This document shows positions 45,899 through 55,916 of a stretch of 64,000 bases of DNA, one piece after another. The notes below the pieces were generated by a model, which ran no database searches, had not been told where the DNA came from, and saw nothing but the letters and a program-made list of their open reading frames with translations. Made by a program: the position numbers and the translations under genes. The DNA comes from Vibrio tubiashii ATCC 19109. Its GTDB lineage: Bacteria; Pseudomonadota; Gammaproteobacteria; Enterobacterales; Vibrionaceae. The first letter of the stretch is position 1. Each line of letters begins with the position of its first letter. The stretch spans positions 186,001-250,000 of the forward strand of contig NZ_CP009354.1 of assembly GCF_000772105.1 (NCBI RefSeq), read 5' to 3'.

Positions 45899-46690
45899 AT
45901 GACGCCAGATGTTTTATTCCAACAGTTATGGAATGACTATATTCAACGCTTATGTCCCTCTGCTGAACAAGTCCACCAACTTCTGCAAGAAGACGAAGCG
46001 CTGATCAATGACCACATTGCTCTGCGCACTTTCAATGTAGAACCTCTGGGCATTGCGACCCTTGCACAACCATTCTTAGACGTAGGCTACAAGCCATGCG
46101 GTGACTATGTGTTTGAAAGCAAAAAGCTTGTTGCCAAACATTATGAGCACCCGGACACAAAACAGCCAAAAGTGTTCATCAGTGAATTGAAGGTTGAAGA
46201 GTGTTCAGCCGAGCTACAAGCTATTGTCGCTAAGCTTGTCGAGCAATTGGACACCAGCAAGCTAAAAGGTCATGAGTTCTTGTATGGCGGTCGTTTGTGG
46301 GACATTAGCTTTGCTGACTTCCAGACGTTAGCTAAAGAAAGTGAGTACGCTTCTTGGCTGGCAGCGCATGGTTACGGCGCCAACCACTTTACTGTTAGCG
46401 TCAATCAGCTCAATGCATTTGAAGAAGTGAAAGGCGTCAATGACCACCTACGCGATTCCGGCTTTACCATCAATGAGTTTGGTGGCGAAGTGAAGGGGTC
46501 TCCTGATGTGCTGCTAGAGCAATCTTCAACGATGGCGGATAAAGTTGTGGTAACCTTCACCGAAGGTACAGAGATTATCCCTGGCGGTTTCTACGAGTTT
46601 GCTAAGCGCTACCCAATGAGCAACGGTGAACTTTATCCAGGATTTGTCGCAGCTTCTGCTGACAAGATCTTCGAGAGTACTAACGGCTAG
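45899..46690 (+). CDS. DUF1338 non-heme iron dioxygenase-like protein
   Basis: A 263-residue member of the DUF1338 family, which includes the 2-oxoadipate dioxygenase/decarboxylase HglS. The first metal histidine and nearby arginine are H39 and R43 in NDHIALRTF, the second histidine is H163 in ANHFTVSV, and a C-terminal GGFYEFAKRYP holds the likely metal glutamate. It is shorter than HglS, so the substrate may differ. An AAGGAGG site precedes the ATG. It is not obviously part of the ast operon because a terminator intervenes. Confidence 0.85.
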   Translation: MTPDVLFQQLWNDYIQRLCPSAEQVHQLLQEDEALINDHIALRTFNVEPLGIATLAQPFLDVGYKPCGDYVFESKKLVAKHYEHPDTKQPKVFISELKVEECSAELQAIVAKLVEQLDTSKLKGHEFLYGGRLWDISFADFQTLAKESEYASWLAAHGYGANHFTVSVNQLNAFEEVKGVNDHLRDSGFTINEFGGEVKGSPDVLLEQSSTMADKVVVTFTEGTEIIPGGFYEFAKRYPMSNGELYPGFVAASADKIFESTNG

Positions 46691-46699
46691 GAAGAGCTG

Positions 46700-46824
46700 A
46701 GAACGGGCTGCGCCCTAGAGATGCGGGAACGCTGCGCTTCGAGAGAGTTTGATCTCGGATGTGGAAAGGTGTTCTAGAAGGACGAAGTCCGTTCCGTAGC
46801 ACTGCGTTCCCGATTCTCGCATCC
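46700..46824. repeat. Dispersed repeat A, copy 3 (diverged, palindromic)
   Basis: Starts GAACGGGCTGCGCCCTAGAG and carries GAAGTCCGTTCCG on the right, so the outer parts are inverted copies; a second nested pair is ATGCGGGAACGC and GCGTTCCCG ... CGCAT. It lies between the convergent DUF1338 and crp genes. Confidence 0.7.
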
Positions 46825-46842
46825 GATAATCCGATATAAACA

Positions 46843-46874
46843 AAAAGCCACCAATGTCTCCATTGGTGGCTTTT
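46843..46874. terminator. Bidirectional terminator between DUF1338 gene and crp
   Basis: Perfect 14-bp arms 46843-46856 and 46861-46874 with a 4-base loop. The ends are A-rich/T-rich, so it can act in both directions. Confidence 0.9.
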
Positions 46875-46897
46875 AAAATTTTAGCGGTTAATCGAAA

Positions 46898-47530
46898 TTA
46901 ACGAGTACCGTAAACCACGATAGTTTTACCGTGTGCAGAAATTAGGTTCTGCTCTTCTAGCATCTTTAAGATACGACCTACTGTCTCACGAGAACAGCCA
47001 ACGATTTGACCGATTTCTTGACGAGTGATCTTAATCTGCATGCCATCTGGGTGAGTCATCGCATCTGGTTGCTTCGCTAGGTTTAGTAGCGTTTGAGCAA
47101 TACGGCCAGTTACGTCTAGGAATGCTAGGTCACCTACTTTTTGGCTAGTCACTTGTAGGCGGCTTGCCATTTGCGCAGATAAGCGCATTAGGATGTCTGG
47201 GTTTACTTGGATAAGCTGACGGAATTTCTTAAATGAGATTTCCGCAACTTCACAAGGAGATTTAGCACGAACCCATGCTGTACGCTCTTGGTCTTCTTCG
47301 AATAGACCAAGTTCACCGATAAAGTCACCTTGGTTTAGGTAAGAAAGGATCATTTCCTTACCTTCTTCGTCTTTAATAAGAACCGCTACTGAACCTTTTA
47401 CGATGTAGTACAAAGTTTCAGCTTTCTCGCCCGCGTGAATTAGCGTGCTTTTTGAAGGGTACTTATGAATATGACAATGTGAAAGAAACCACTCTAATGT
47501 TGGGTCGGTTTGAGGTTTACCTAGAACCAT
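46898..47530 (-). CDS. crp: cAMP receptor protein
   Basis: A 210-residue global regulator. The N-terminal cAMP-binding domain ([31 protein letters not shown]) and the C-terminal helix-turn-helix ([22 protein letters not shown]) are almost identical to E. coli CRP. Full length. In Vibrio it also governs natural competence and many virulence genes. A CRP-like site lies about 190 bases upstream. Confidence 0.99.
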   Translation of the reverse strand: MVLGKPQTDPTLEWFLSHCHIHKYPSKSTLIHAGEKAETLYYIVKGSVAVLIKDEEGKEMILSYLNQGDFIGELGLFEEDQERTAWVRAKSPCEVAEISFKKFRQLIQVNPDILMRLSAQMASRLQVTSQKVGDLAFLDVTGRIAQTLLNLAKQPDAMTHPDGMQIKITRQEIGQIVGCSRETVGRILKMLEEQNLISAHGKTIVVYGTR

Positions 47531-47721
47531 AATATCTCACTTCCTCTGCAGGGTACGCTTGCCGCTTTCCATATTTTAGCTAAGCCTTAATCAAGACCTA
47601 CTAGGATAAGAGCACTTTACAAATGCTGCAAGCCAACTTGTGTTTCGGTAAGAAATAGTATCCTTTTTCGAAAACGATTTCTTGATTTTAATCGGGTACA
47701 ACTGGGGTTTTAGTACGCAAA

Positions 47722-47741
47722 ACTGTGCACATGATCACGGT
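47722..47741. promoter_or_regulatory. CRP-like site between crp and prkB
   Basis: TGTGC-ACATGA-TCACG (47724-47739) has the TGTGA-N6-TCACA layout with one mismatch per half. Its place between crp and prkB fits autoregulation of crp, as known in E. coli. Confidence 0.4.
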
Positions 47742-47772
47742 ATGAAAAGTAATCGTGTTCTAGCTGAGGGTA

Positions 47773-48642
47773 TTAACCAATTTTGCCCGTTTCGATGAGC
47801 TGTTGAAGTATCGGTTTAACGATTAGCTCCATGGCAAAACTCATCTTACCGCCAGGGACAACAATCGTGTTATGACGCGACATAAATGCCCCATCAATCA
47901 TTGCCAGTAGATATGGGTAATCTACGTTTTTAATGCCTCGTAATCGAATAACAACAAAACTCTCATCTAAACTCGGAATGCCTTTGGCGTTAAGCGGGTT
48001 AGATGTGTCGACGGTAGGGACACGCTGAAAGTTAATATGAGTACGAGAAAATTGGGGGGTAATGTAGTTCAGGTAGTCATCCATGGAGCGGACGATAGAG
48101 TCCATCACCGCTTCACGCGAGTGACCACGATCGCGGGTATCACGAACGAATTTCTGAATCCATTCAAGGTTCACGATAGGCACCATGCCAATCAGAAAAT
48201 CAACATGCTGTGATACGTTAACCTCGCCATCGACAACACCGCCATGCAGACCTTCATAAAACAGGACGTCGGAGTTTTCTGGCAGATCTTGCCAAGGCGT
48301 AAAGGTGCCTGGCATTTGGTTGTATGGAACCGCTTCATCGAAAGTATGCAGGTAACGGCGGATTTGACCGACGCCTTCTTGACCGTACTTGCGGAAGAAC
48401 TCTTCAAGTCCATTGAAGTCGTTCGCCTGAGGGCCAAAGTAACTGATATGGCGACCCTGCTCACGTGCCTTTCGGATTTCGACATCCATTTCAGGGCGCG
48501 TAAAGCGGTGGAAGCTATCGCCTTCAACCCAAGCGGGTTTGACGTCCATCATATTGAACATCTTGCGGAAAGCTTCAGAAGTCGTTGTGGTACCAGCTCC
48601 AGAGGAACCAGTGACCGCAATAATCGGGTGTTTTGCTGACAT
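47773..48642 (-). CDS. prkB: Phosphoribulokinase-like protein PrkB
   Basis: A 289-residue P-loop kinase-like protein with the Walker A motif GSSGAGTTTTSEAF near the N-terminus. The family resembles plant phosphoribulokinase, but bacteria of this group lack the Calvin cycle, and the physiological substrate is unknown. It lies upstream of crp, as in E. coli, and 88 bases after yheU. Confidence 0.92.
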   Translation of the reverse strand: MSAKHPIIAVTGSSGAGTTTTSEAFRKMFNMMDVKPAWVEGDSFHRFTRPEMDVEIRKAREQGRHISYFGPQANDFNGLEEFFRKYGQEGVGQIRRYLHTFDEAVPYNQMPGTFTPWQDLPENSDVLFYEGLHGGVVDGEVNVSQHVDFLIGMVPIVNLEWIQKFVRDTRDRGHSREAVMDSIVRSMDDYLNYITPQFSRTHINFQRVPTVDTSNPLNAKGIPSLDESFVVIRLRGIKNVDYPYLLAMIDGAFMSRHNTIVVPGGKMSFAMELIVKPILQQLIETGKIG

Positions 48643-48730
48643 GACAAACCTTGTCGTAATCTAATCCTTTAAACGAAAACCACTATAGCACGCTTTAGTG
48701 GTCAGTCACTGTATGCGATGCGCTAAAGTA

Positions 48731-48943
48731 CTAAAACTTTCGTTTGAGTTGAATATCGACGGTTTCGTGCAGTTCTGAGAAGACAACAACCGCTTCCCCT
48801 GATTCCAACTGGGTACGTATCTGGTCGATTTTGTTTTGCAGCGAGATCTCGACATCCCCGTAGTCAGTCCCTTCACGCAGGACAAATTCCCGAATGAGAT
48901 TTTCTAGTGTTGCTGGCTCGATTTGTTGCCATGGAACGATCAT
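48731..48943 (-). CDS. yheU: YheU family protein
   Basis: A 70-residue protein ([28 protein letters not shown]) typical of the YheU/UPF0270 family of unknown function. It lies 40 bases after the YheT-type hydrolase gene in a conserved order. Confidence 0.92.
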   Translation of the reverse strand: MIVPWQQIEPATLENLIREFVLREGTDYGDVEISLQNKIDQIRTQLESGEAVVVFSELHETVDIQLKRKF

Positions 48944-48983
48944 AAATACCTCTTTATTTTATGATTTAGGCCAAGGTGATTGG

Positions 48984-49961
48984 CTACGCGGAGAGAGCCA
49001 AACTTTCATAGTATGCAGGTAGTGCCTCTTCGAGCCAAAACCTCGGTTTTAACGCACTGCCGGTAACAAAACCAACATGCCCACCTTGTTCAAACAGTCG
49101 GTAGTCAATGTTATCAGGCAAGACATATTTGGGAATCACAGCATCGGTCATGAACGGATCGTCTTTCGCATGTATGATCTGTGTGGGTAGAGTGATTTCT
49201 TTTAGGCGATGGATGCCCGAGCAGCGCTGATAATAGTCTTCTGCGTCCTTGAAACCATGCAGCGGGGCGGTGATTAGGTCGTCAAACTCGTACAGTTTAG
49301 TTACGCGTTTGATGTTTTGATAGCTCAAGCCAAGCTCTCCTTTCAGCAGTTGATGCTTTTGCAGTGCGCTTTTCTTCAGCGATGACAGGAGATAATTTTT
49401 ATACAGCTTGGAAAAGCCTTGTTCGATGCGCTCAGAGCAGGCAGACAGGTCTAGTGGCGCAGACACTATGGTGGCGGCATCAATCAGAGGCTCTTGATTG
49501 TACTTGGCAAGGTAGTTGGCCAGCATATTGCCGCCAAGAGAAATTCCTACCGCGACTTTAGTTTGGTGTGGGAACAGCGAATCTAGATGTTCAAGGAAGA
49601 AACGGGCGTCTTCCACTTCACCTGAGTGATAGGCGCGAGCAAGTTTGTTGGGTTTACCGCTACAGCCACGAAAATGCATCATCACCGACAGCCAGCCTTG
49701 CTTTGCAAAAGCGTCCATTAAACCATTAGCATACGGGCTGTAGAAACATCCTTCCAAACCGTGGAACAAAACAAAAATCGGCTTGCTTTTGGCTGACTTG
49801 CCATTGATATCTTCACTCCAAGCGATATCGAGGAAGTCTCCATCCGGAGTATCTAAAGTTTGCCAGATTGGTTCAAACAGGGCTTTTTTGCGAATAAAGC
49901 GCGGAGCAAGCGTTTGTAGGTGTGGGTTGGCTAATCCTTTAGCGGCAACAAAATGAGTCAT
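48984..49961 (-). CDS. yheT: YheT-type alpha/beta hydrolase
   Basis: A 325-residue alpha/beta hydrolase. HGLEGCFYSPYA is the oxyanion region, GISLGGNMLANYL holds the nucleophile serine, and HAKDDPFM and GGHVGFV hold the acidic residue and histidine. The substrate is unknown. It lies 21 bases after the TIGR02444 gene. Confidence 0.92.
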   Translation of the reverse strand: MTHFVAAKGLANPHLQTLAPRFIRKKALFEPIWQTLDTPDGDFLDIAWSEDINGKSAKSKPIFVLFHGLEGCFYSPYANGLMDAFAKQGWLSVMMHFRGCSGKPNKLARAYHSGEVEDARFFLEHLDSLFPHQTKVAVGISLGGNMLANYLAKYNQEPLIDAATIVSAPLDLSACSERIEQGFSKLYKNYLLSSLKKSALQKHQLLKGELGLSYQNIKRVTKLYEFDDLITAPLHGFKDAEDYYQRCSGIHRLKEITLPTQIIHAKDDPFMTDAVIPKYVLPDNIDYRLFEQGGHVGFVTGSALKPRFWLEEALPAYYESLALSA

Positions 49962-49982
49962 AACGGTTCCAAAGCTTAGGGC

Positions 49983-50462
49983 TTATAGATTGGCGATATC
50001 ATCGATAGGTTCAGCAAAAGCCTCATACAGCTGTTCACCGCCTAATTGGCGGCAGTAACGTAAAGTAAGGGGCTCTGCGTGATTCACTGTAAGTTCAATA
50101 CTGTTGATGCAATCGACCAGATCAGATTGCTGCTGCTTTTCTAATTGCAGCTCAAATTGCAGTGATTCACGATACAAGGTATCTGGGAGGTGGAGCTTGA
50201 GTTTTCGTCTTAGCTCGCGGTAACTGTGCAGTAAGGCTTCTGAGCGTCCAAGGCATTCTTCAACCTTGTGCCAGTCCTGTTCTTGAAAGCAAACCTGCTG
50301 CTCATCAAGCCATTTAAGCAGCAGGAGTAGGTTAACGTTACCTTTGAAATGATTTTGCAGATGGAGGCACGCCTCTTTTACTTCTCGCACACTGTAATAC
50401 TGCAAGCTAAATTGCCACAACCGTTCCAGTGTTAAAGAAATAGCGACGTGCTTTGAACTCAT
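49983..50462 (-). CDS. TIGR02444 family protein
   Basis: A 159-residue helical protein of the uncharacterised TIGR02444 family (MSSKHVAISLTLERLWQFSLQYYS, CLHLQNHFKGNVNLLLLLKWL). Its ATG overlaps the yheS stop by 4 bases (ATGA), so translation is probably coupled. E. coli lacks it between yheS and yheT. Confidence 0.82.
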   Translation of the reverse strand: MSSKHVAISLTLERLWQFSLQYYSVREVKEACLHLQNHFKGNVNLLLLLKWLDEQQVCFQEQDWHKVEECLGRSEALLHSYRELRRKLKLHLPDTLYRESLQFELQLEKQQQSDLVDCINSIELTVNHAEPLTLRYCRQLGGEQLYEAFAEPIDDIANL

Positions 50463-52381
50463 TGGCTATTGAACTCCTGCTCCATATTCTCTAGCTCTTC
50501 TTGCAGAGCCATCCATTCCATTTCGACATCTTCTAGCTCACTTTTGCTATTGGCCTGAATAGCTAACACTTCGTTAAGTTTAGCTTTATTTTCGGCATCA
50601 TAAAGTGAGTTATCTGATAATTGCGTTTCTGCTTCCGCAAGTTTAACGCCCAACTTATCCATTTTTTCTTCAAGTTTTGTCAGGTTTTTGCGAATTGGTG
50701 CCGTTTGCTTACGGAACTCGGCTTCACGACGTTTTTGATCTTTCTTTGCCGCCGCGCTATTCACAGAGCTCTTTTCAGGTTGCAGAGCTTGAGCCTCTCG
50801 GCGCTCGGCTTTTTGTTGTTCCGTCAGCCACTTGTAGTAGTCAGCTAGGTCGCCATCAAATGGTGCAACTTGGCGGTCATGCACAAGATACAGATCATCT
50901 GTGGTTGCACGTAACAAGTAGCGGTCGTGCGAAACAATCACCATGGCACCTTCAAAGGTTTGTAGGGCCATCGTGAGCGCTTGGCGCATATCCAAGTCAA
51001 GGTGGTTAGTTGGTTCATCGAGGAGCAGCAGATTAGGCTTTTGCCACACGATTAAAGCCAGTACTAGTCGCGCTTTCTCACCACCAGAAAACGGTGCGAC
51101 TTTTTCTAGCGCCTTTTCGCCTTGGAAGCCAAAACTGCCTAGATAGTTACGCAGTTCAAGCTCGTTCTTATCTGGGGCGATTTGCATCATATGTTGCAGT
51201 GGTGTTTCTTCAGGGTGCAGCGTTTCCAACTGGTGCTGAGCAAAGTAGCCAATCTTGACGCCTTGTGAGTAGGTTAAGTCGCCGCCCTGAGGAATAAGTT
51301 CACGCGAGAGCAATTTGATGAGCGTTGATTTACCTGCACCATTGCGACCTAGCAGACCAATGCGACTACCAGGGACTAGGTTAAGGCGAATCTTTTCTAA
51401 AATCAGATTGTCACCATAGCCCGCCGACACTTCATCCATCATGATGATTGGGTTTGGCAAGGCCTCGGGATCGCGGAACTGGAAACTGAATGGGTTATCA
51501 AGCTGAGCAGGTAGCACTTTTTCCATACGCTCAAGAGCTTTGATGCGGCTTTGTGCTTGGCGAGCTTTTGAGGCTTTATAGCGGAAGCGGTCGATATAGC
51601 TTTGCATATGCGACATTTGCTTTTGCTGCTTTTCAAATTGAGCTTGCTGCAAGATAAGCTTTTGCGCGCGCTGATCTTCAAACGAAGAGTAGTTACCCGT
51701 GTACTCATTGAGTTGCTGGTTTTCGACATGAATAACGCGACCGACGATAGGATCTAGGAAATCACGGTCGTGAGAGATAAGGACAAGCGTGCCAGGGTAG
51801 TTCTGTAGCCAGCGTTCGAGCCACATAACAGCATCAAGATCTAAGTGGTTGGTTGGCTCATCGAGTAGCAAAAGATCGGAGCGACAAAGTAGTGCTTGTG
51901 CAAGGTTAAGGCGCATACGCCAACCACCAGAAAACTGAGTGAGGTTCCAGCTCATCTGATCTTGGCTAAAGCCTAAACCATCGAGTAGCTCTGCGGCGCG
52001 TGCGCGAATACTGTAGCCACCAATGGTTTCAATCTTGCCATGGATTTCGGCGACTAAAGTGCCTTTGTCCTGTTGCTCTGCCGTCTCCAGCTCTGATTCT
52101 AAGCGGCGGTATTCACGGTCACCATCAATGACATACTCAATCGCACTACGCTCCAGTGCAGGGGTTTCCTGTGCCACCCAAGCCATTTCCCAGTGCGCCG
52201 GCTTACTGAAGTTACCCGCGTCAATAGAGAGTTCGTCTTTGATCAGGGCGAATAGGGTTGATTTACCACAACCGTTTTTGCCGACTAGACCGACTTTATC
52301 GCCTGGATGAATGGTTGCCGAAGCTTGATCTAGAAGTGGTTTGCCACCTCGAAGAAGCTGGATGCCAGAGAAGGTAATCAT
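50459..52381 (-). CDS. yheS: ABC-F family ATPase YheS
   Basis: A 640-residue soluble protein with two ABC domains: Walker A motifs GKNGCGKSTL and GRNGAGKSTL, signatures SGGWRMRL and SGGEKARL, and two LLLDEPTNHLDLD motifs. A linker of about 80 residues and a charged C-terminal coiled coil (about 535-635) follow. ABC-F proteins act on ribosomes, and YheS resolves stalling in E. coli. Divergent from kefG. Confidence 0.95.
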   Translation of the reverse strand: MITFSGIQLLRGGKPLLDQASATIHPGDKVGLVGKNGCGKSTLFALIKDELSIDAGNFSKPAHWEMAWVAQETPALERSAIEYVIDGDREYRRLESELETAEQQDKGTLVAEIHGKIETIGGYSIRARAAELLDGLGFSQDQMSWNLTQFSGGWRMRLNLAQALLCRSDLLLLDEPTNHLDLDAVMWLERWLQNYPGTLVLISHDRDFLDPIVGRVIHVENQQLNEYTGNYSSFEDQRAQKLILQQAQFEKQQKQMSHMQSYIDRFRYKASKARQAQSRIKALERMEKVLPAQLDNPFSFQFRDPEALPNPIIMMDEVSAGYGDNLILEKIRLNLVPGSRIGLLGRNGAGKSTLIKLLSRELIPQGGDLTYSQGVKIGYFAQHQLETLHPEETPLQHMMQIAPDKNELELRNYLGSFGFQGEKALEKVAPFSGGEKARLVLALIVWQKPNLLLLDEPTNHLDLDMRQALTMALQTFEGAMVIVSHDRYLLRATTDDLYLVHDRQVAPFDGDLADYYKWLTEQQKAERREAQALQPEKSSVNSAAAKKDQKRREAEFRKQTAPIRKNLTKLEEKMDKLGVKLAEAETQLSDNSLYDAENKAKLNEVLAIQANSKSELEDVEMEWMALQEELENMEQEFNSQ

Positions 52382-52552
52382 AATCTTTTGCTTTGTCTTT
52401 GCTCGTATTGCGACGAATAGTAGGGTAGTTAACGAGTTATGTCGATCGTTGCGTTATTGCCACTAACAACGTATAACAAACTGATAACGATAAATGGCAA
52501 TAAAAACAGTCATAACTGGCTATTCATAACATTAAGGATTGCTGTCGAAGGA

Positions 52553-53140
52553 ATGCAGAGTTTATCATCCGACAAGCCTAAAGTGTTGGTGCTTTACGCC
52601 CATCCAGAGTCACAAACTTCTGTGGCTAATCAAATGATGATCAAGAAGATTGAATCGCTTGATCACGTCCACGTGCACGATCTTTATGCACACTACCCAG
52701 ATTTTTTTATTGATGTTCCGGCTGAGCAGCAATTGCTTGAAGAACACGATGTGATTGTGTTCCACCATCCTCTTTATATGTACTCTTGCCCCGCTTTGCT
52801 TAAAGAGTGGTTCGATCGCGTTCTCGGTAAGGGGTTCGCCTACGGCAAGGGAGAAGCGCTGAAAGGAAAATACTGGCGCAGCGTGATTACCACCGGAGGC
52901 AAAGAAGAAGCTTTTGGGCGCTCCGGTTACAACCGCTATCCGCTCGATGAAATTCTGCAGCCGTTTGAGCTTACTGCAGCGTTGTGTCAGATGGAGTGGA
53001 TTGAGCCGTTGGTGCTCTATTGGGCGCGTAATGTCAGTGAAATGGAACGCTATCAACATGCAGAGACCTATCGTCAATGGCTGAATAATCCATTGCTAAC
53101 CTATACTGAACAAGTAGTAGGGGGTGGGAATGGCGCTTGA
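52553..53140 (+). CDS. kefG: Ancillary protein of KefB potassium efflux
   Basis: A 195-residue flavodoxin-like quinone reductase family protein. [49 protein letters not shown] and [11 protein letters not shown] match E. coli KefG, which is needed for full KefB activity. The ATG at 52553 is used because homology starts here, although the AAGGA next to it is very close. It overlaps kefB by 11 bases. Confidence 0.92.
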   Translation: MQSLSSDKPKVLVLYAHPESQTSVANQMMIKKIESLDHVHVHDLYAHYPDFFIDVPAEQQLLEEHDVIVFHHPLYMYSCPALLKEWFDRVLGKGFAYGKGEALKGKYWRSVITTGGKEEAFGRSGYNRYPLDEILQPFELTAALCQMEWIEPLVLYWARNVSEMERYQHAETYRQWLNNPLLTYTEQVVGGGNGA

Positions 53141-54926
53141 AAGTGATTTTCTCCAGAGTAGTGTGATCTTTCTAACGGCTGCGGTAATTGCCGTGCCGAT
53201 TGCTCAGCGATTGGGTCTTGGCTCAGTGCTGGGCTATTTGCTTGCGGGCGTTGCTATTGGTCCTTGGGGGCTAGGGTTAATCCGCGATGTTGAAGCCATT
53301 CTCCATTTTGCTGAGTTTGGTGTCGTCCTGCTGCTGTTTCTGATCGGTTTGGAACTGAATCCGAAAAAGCTCTTACAAATGAAAGGCCCCATATTAGGGC
53401 TTGGCGGGGCGCAAGTTGTTGTCACTACTTTAGTTTTGTCATGTGTTGCTTATCTGGCAGGAACATCTTGGCAAACCAGTCTTGTGATTGGCATGGGCTT
53501 AGCGCTTTCTTCTACGGCCATTGCCCTGCGAGTTATCGAAGAGCAAGGGCTAGCTGGTGGCGAGACCGGACAGTCTGGTTTTGCGGTTCTGCTATTCCAA
53601 GATATTGCGGTCATTCCTATGCTCGCGATTCTTCCTGTTCTAGCTGGTAATACTGCAGGTAACTGGCTTGATGCGTTGTGGATGCTAGGTGGTGTCGGCG
53701 GGTTGCTGGTTGGTGGTCATTTCCTACTAAGACCTCTATTTCGTTATGTAGTGCTCAGTGGCGTTAGAGAGCTGTTTACAGTCGCGGCACTGTTGTTGGT
53801 CATTGGCATTGCCCTGTTAATGAAACACCTTGGTCTATCCATGGCACTTGGTACCTTCTTGGCGGGCGTGTTACTCGCAGAAAGCGAATATCGTCATGAG
53901 CTTGAAATTGCCATCGAACCATTCAAAGGCTTACTGCTTGGTCTGTTCTTCATTGCCGTCGGTATGGCGGTCAACTTGGGACTATTGGCTTTAGAGCCTT
54001 TCACTGTATTAGCTGCCGTTGTCGGTTTAGTTATCGTTAAGGGATTGATTCTTTATCTTCTGGCACGACTTGCGGGCAGCAGCGCTAAAGCTCGCAGTAA
54101 GATGGCAGCAATACTTAGCCAAGGTGGTGAGTTTGCTTTCGTTATCTTTACTGCCGCAAGCAGCGAAGGCCTAATCAACCAAGAGCAAACCGCCTTTTTG
54201 TTGGTGGTAGTGAGCTTGTCTATGGTCACGACGCCGTTGCTACTGATGGCACAAAACAAATGGTATGCCCGTGGCTTAAACGCAGAATCCGTTGAGGCTC
54301 TGCGCAGTGATGTGATTAATAAGCAGCCAAGAGTCATCATCGCAGGCTTCGGTCGCTTTGGTCAGATCATTGGCCGTTTGATGTATGCCAACAAGATTAA
54401 AGTGACTGTCCTAGAAAGTGATGCCAGCCAGATCCAGTTGCTGCGTAAATATGGCTACAAAGTCTTTTATGGTGATGCAACTCAGCTTGATTTATTGCGT
54501 GCGGCGGGGGCAGATAAAGCAGAGGCCATGGTGATCTGTACTGATTCGCCAGACGAGATCATGCAAATAGTTGAGTTGTGCCAAACCCATTTCCCTGATT
54601 TGAAATTGCTGGCACGTGCTCGAAGTCGCGTCGAAGCTTATCAACTTCTGAGTCATGGGGTAGACAACTACTCACGAGAAACCTTCTTAGGTGCCTTAGA
54701 TCTTGGTCGTCAAACCTTGATCAATTTAGGCATGCATCCGTATCAAGCAAAGCGAGCGGAAGCGCATTTTAGAAAGCTCGATAATGCTATGCTCAAAGAA
54801 TTGCTGCCTCAGCACAATGATGATAAACAATTGGCCCAAAGAGCCAAAGAAGCCCGCAAAGAACTGGAAGAGATATTTGGTCGAGAGCTAGAGAGCGATC
54901 AACAAGCCAAAAACTTCTGGGATTAA
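53130..54926 (+). CDS. kefB: Glutathione-regulated potassium-efflux system protein KefB
   Basis: A 598-residue potassium/proton antiporter of the CPA2 family. About 12 membrane segments with [17 protein letters not shown] and LFQDIAVIP are followed by an RCK/TrkA-N domain (about 395-510, [15 protein letters not shown]) that binds glutathione adducts and nucleotides. Such systems acidify the cell to protect it from electrophiles. The ATG at 53130 follows a GGGGTGGG site. Confidence 0.94.
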   Translation: MALESDFLQSSVIFLTAAVIAVPIAQRLGLGSVLGYLLAGVAIGPWGLGLIRDVEAILHFAEFGVVLLLFLIGLELNPKKLLQMKGPILGLGGAQVVVTTLVLSCVAYLAGTSWQTSLVIGMGLALSSTAIALRVIEEQGLAGGETGQSGFAVLLFQDIAVIPMLAILPVLAGNTAGNWLDALWMLGGVGGLLVGGHFLLRPLFRYVVLSGVRELFTVAALLLVIGIALLMKHLGLSMALGTFLAGVLLAESEYRHELEIAIEPFKGLLLGLFFIAVGMAVNLGLLALEPFTVLAAVVGLVIVKGLILYLLARLAGSSAKARSKMAAILSQGGEFAFVIFTAASSEGLINQEQTAFLLVVVSLSMVTTPLLLMAQNKWYARGLNAESVEALRSDVINKQPRVIIAGFGRFGQIIGRLMYANKIKVTVLESDASQIQLLRKYGYKVFYGDATQLDLLRAAGADKAEAMVICTDSPDEIMQIVELCQTHFPDLKLLARARSRVEAYQLLSHGVDNYSRETFLGALDLGRQTLINLGMHPYQAKRAEAHFRKLDNAMLKELLPQHNDDKQLAQRAKEARKELEEIFGRELESDQQAKNFWD

Positions 54927-54944
54927 ACTAGTGAAACAAAACAG

Positions 54945-55139
54945 ATGAAAAAAAGATTTATCGCAGGCGCCAGCTGCCCAAAGTGTTCAGCACAAGACAC
55001 TTTGCGCTGGTGGATAGAGAATAATATTGAGTTAGTAGAATGTGTTGAATGTGGTCACCAAGACCAACGTCAGCCTCAGTCCGTTGAGAAAACAGAACAT
55101 GGCGGTCAAGAAATGATCGGCATTTTTAAGCCCGATTGA
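54945..55139 (+). CDS. yheV: YheV family zinc-ribbon protein
   Basis: A 64-residue protein with two CxxC pairs (CPKC and CVEC, residues about 11-14 and 35-38) forming a putative metal ribbon. It follows kefB by 18 bases, as in E. coli. Function unknown. Confidence 0.9.
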   Translation: MKKRFIAGASCPKCSAQDTLRWWIENNIELVECVECGHQDQRQPQSVEKTEHGGQEMIGIFKPD

Positions 55140-55187
55140 TTGTGTTTCTATAAATCATCCCCATAATACCCCCGTAGAAAGTTTATA

Positions 55188-55213
55188 GACCTTAGTTTGG
55201 GCTAAGGTCCTTT
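55188..55213 (+). terminator. Terminator after yheV
   Basis: Arms 55188-55195 and 55202-55209 with a 6-base loop and a short T-run, ending just before the slyD ribosome site. Confidence 0.65.
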
Positions 55214-55231
55214 ATTCTCCTTGGAGTAAAT

Positions 55232-55813
55232 ATGAAAATTGAAAAGAACGTAGTTGTAAGCCTTGCTTACCAAGTGAAATTGGAAGACGGTGTTGTTGTT
55301 GATCAGTCTACGGCTGATGCGCCACTAGATTACCTACACGGCAACAACAACCTAATCACTGGTCTTGAAACAGCACTAGAAGGTAAGGAAGCAGGCGCTA
55401 AGTTCTCTGTAACCGTTTCTCCAGAAGAAGCATACGGTGAGCACAACGACGCACTTGTACAACGTGTTCCTGCAAATGTATTCCAAGGTGTTGAGCAAAT
55501 CGAAGTAGGTATGCGTTTTCTAGCGGATACTGACCAAGGCCCAATCCCTGTAGAAGTGACAGAAGTGGATGGCGACGAAGTAGTTGTTGATGGTAACCAC
55601 ATGCTTGCGGGTCAAACTCTGACTTTCGACGTTGAAGTTGTAGCGGTACGTGAAGCGACAGCGGAAGAAGTAGAGCACGGTCATGTTCACCAAGCTGGTG
55701 GCTGTGGTCACGACCACGATCACGAAGGTGGTTGTTGTGGTGGCGAAGGCCATGATCATGGTGAAGAGAAGAAAGATGGCTGCTGCGGTGGCGGTAGCTG
55801 CGGTTCTCACTAA
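55232..55813 (+). CDS. slyD: FKBP-type peptidyl-prolyl isomerase SlyD
   Basis: A 193-residue protein with an FKBP domain interrupted by the insert-in-flap chaperone domain (about residues 70-125) and a C-terminal tail (about 150-193) very rich in His, Cys, Gly and Asp that binds nickel and other metals. SlyD also helps hydrogenase nickel delivery in E. coli. Confidence 0.97.
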   Translation: MKIEKNVVVSLAYQVKLEDGVVVDQSTADAPLDYLHGNNNLITGLETALEGKEAGAKFSVTVSPEEAYGEHNDALVQRVPANVFQGVEQIEVGMRFLADTDQGPIPVEVTEVDGDEVVVDGNHMLAGQTLTFDVEVVAVREATAEEVEHGHVHQAGGCGHDHDHEGGCCGGEGHDHGEEKKDGCCGGGSCGSH

Positions 55814-55837
55814 TCCGTTAGCTTAGAACTAGATTGT

Positions 55838-55874
55838 AAAAGGCGTTTCCCGCTGTACGGGAAACGCCTTTTTT
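55838..55874 (+). terminator. Terminator after slyD
   Basis: Perfect 15-bp arms 55838-55852 and 55858-55872 with a 5-base loop and a T-run. Confidence 0.93.
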
Positions 55875-55916
55875 GTTATTAACTTATCAGTCAACTCGTT
55901 GTTAGGAGAGCCGTCG

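Noticed and set aside
55520..55810. 96-codon minus-strand frame inside slyD
   Set aside because: It is the reverse of the repetitive His/Cys/Gly tail of slyD, which produces long open frames by composition.
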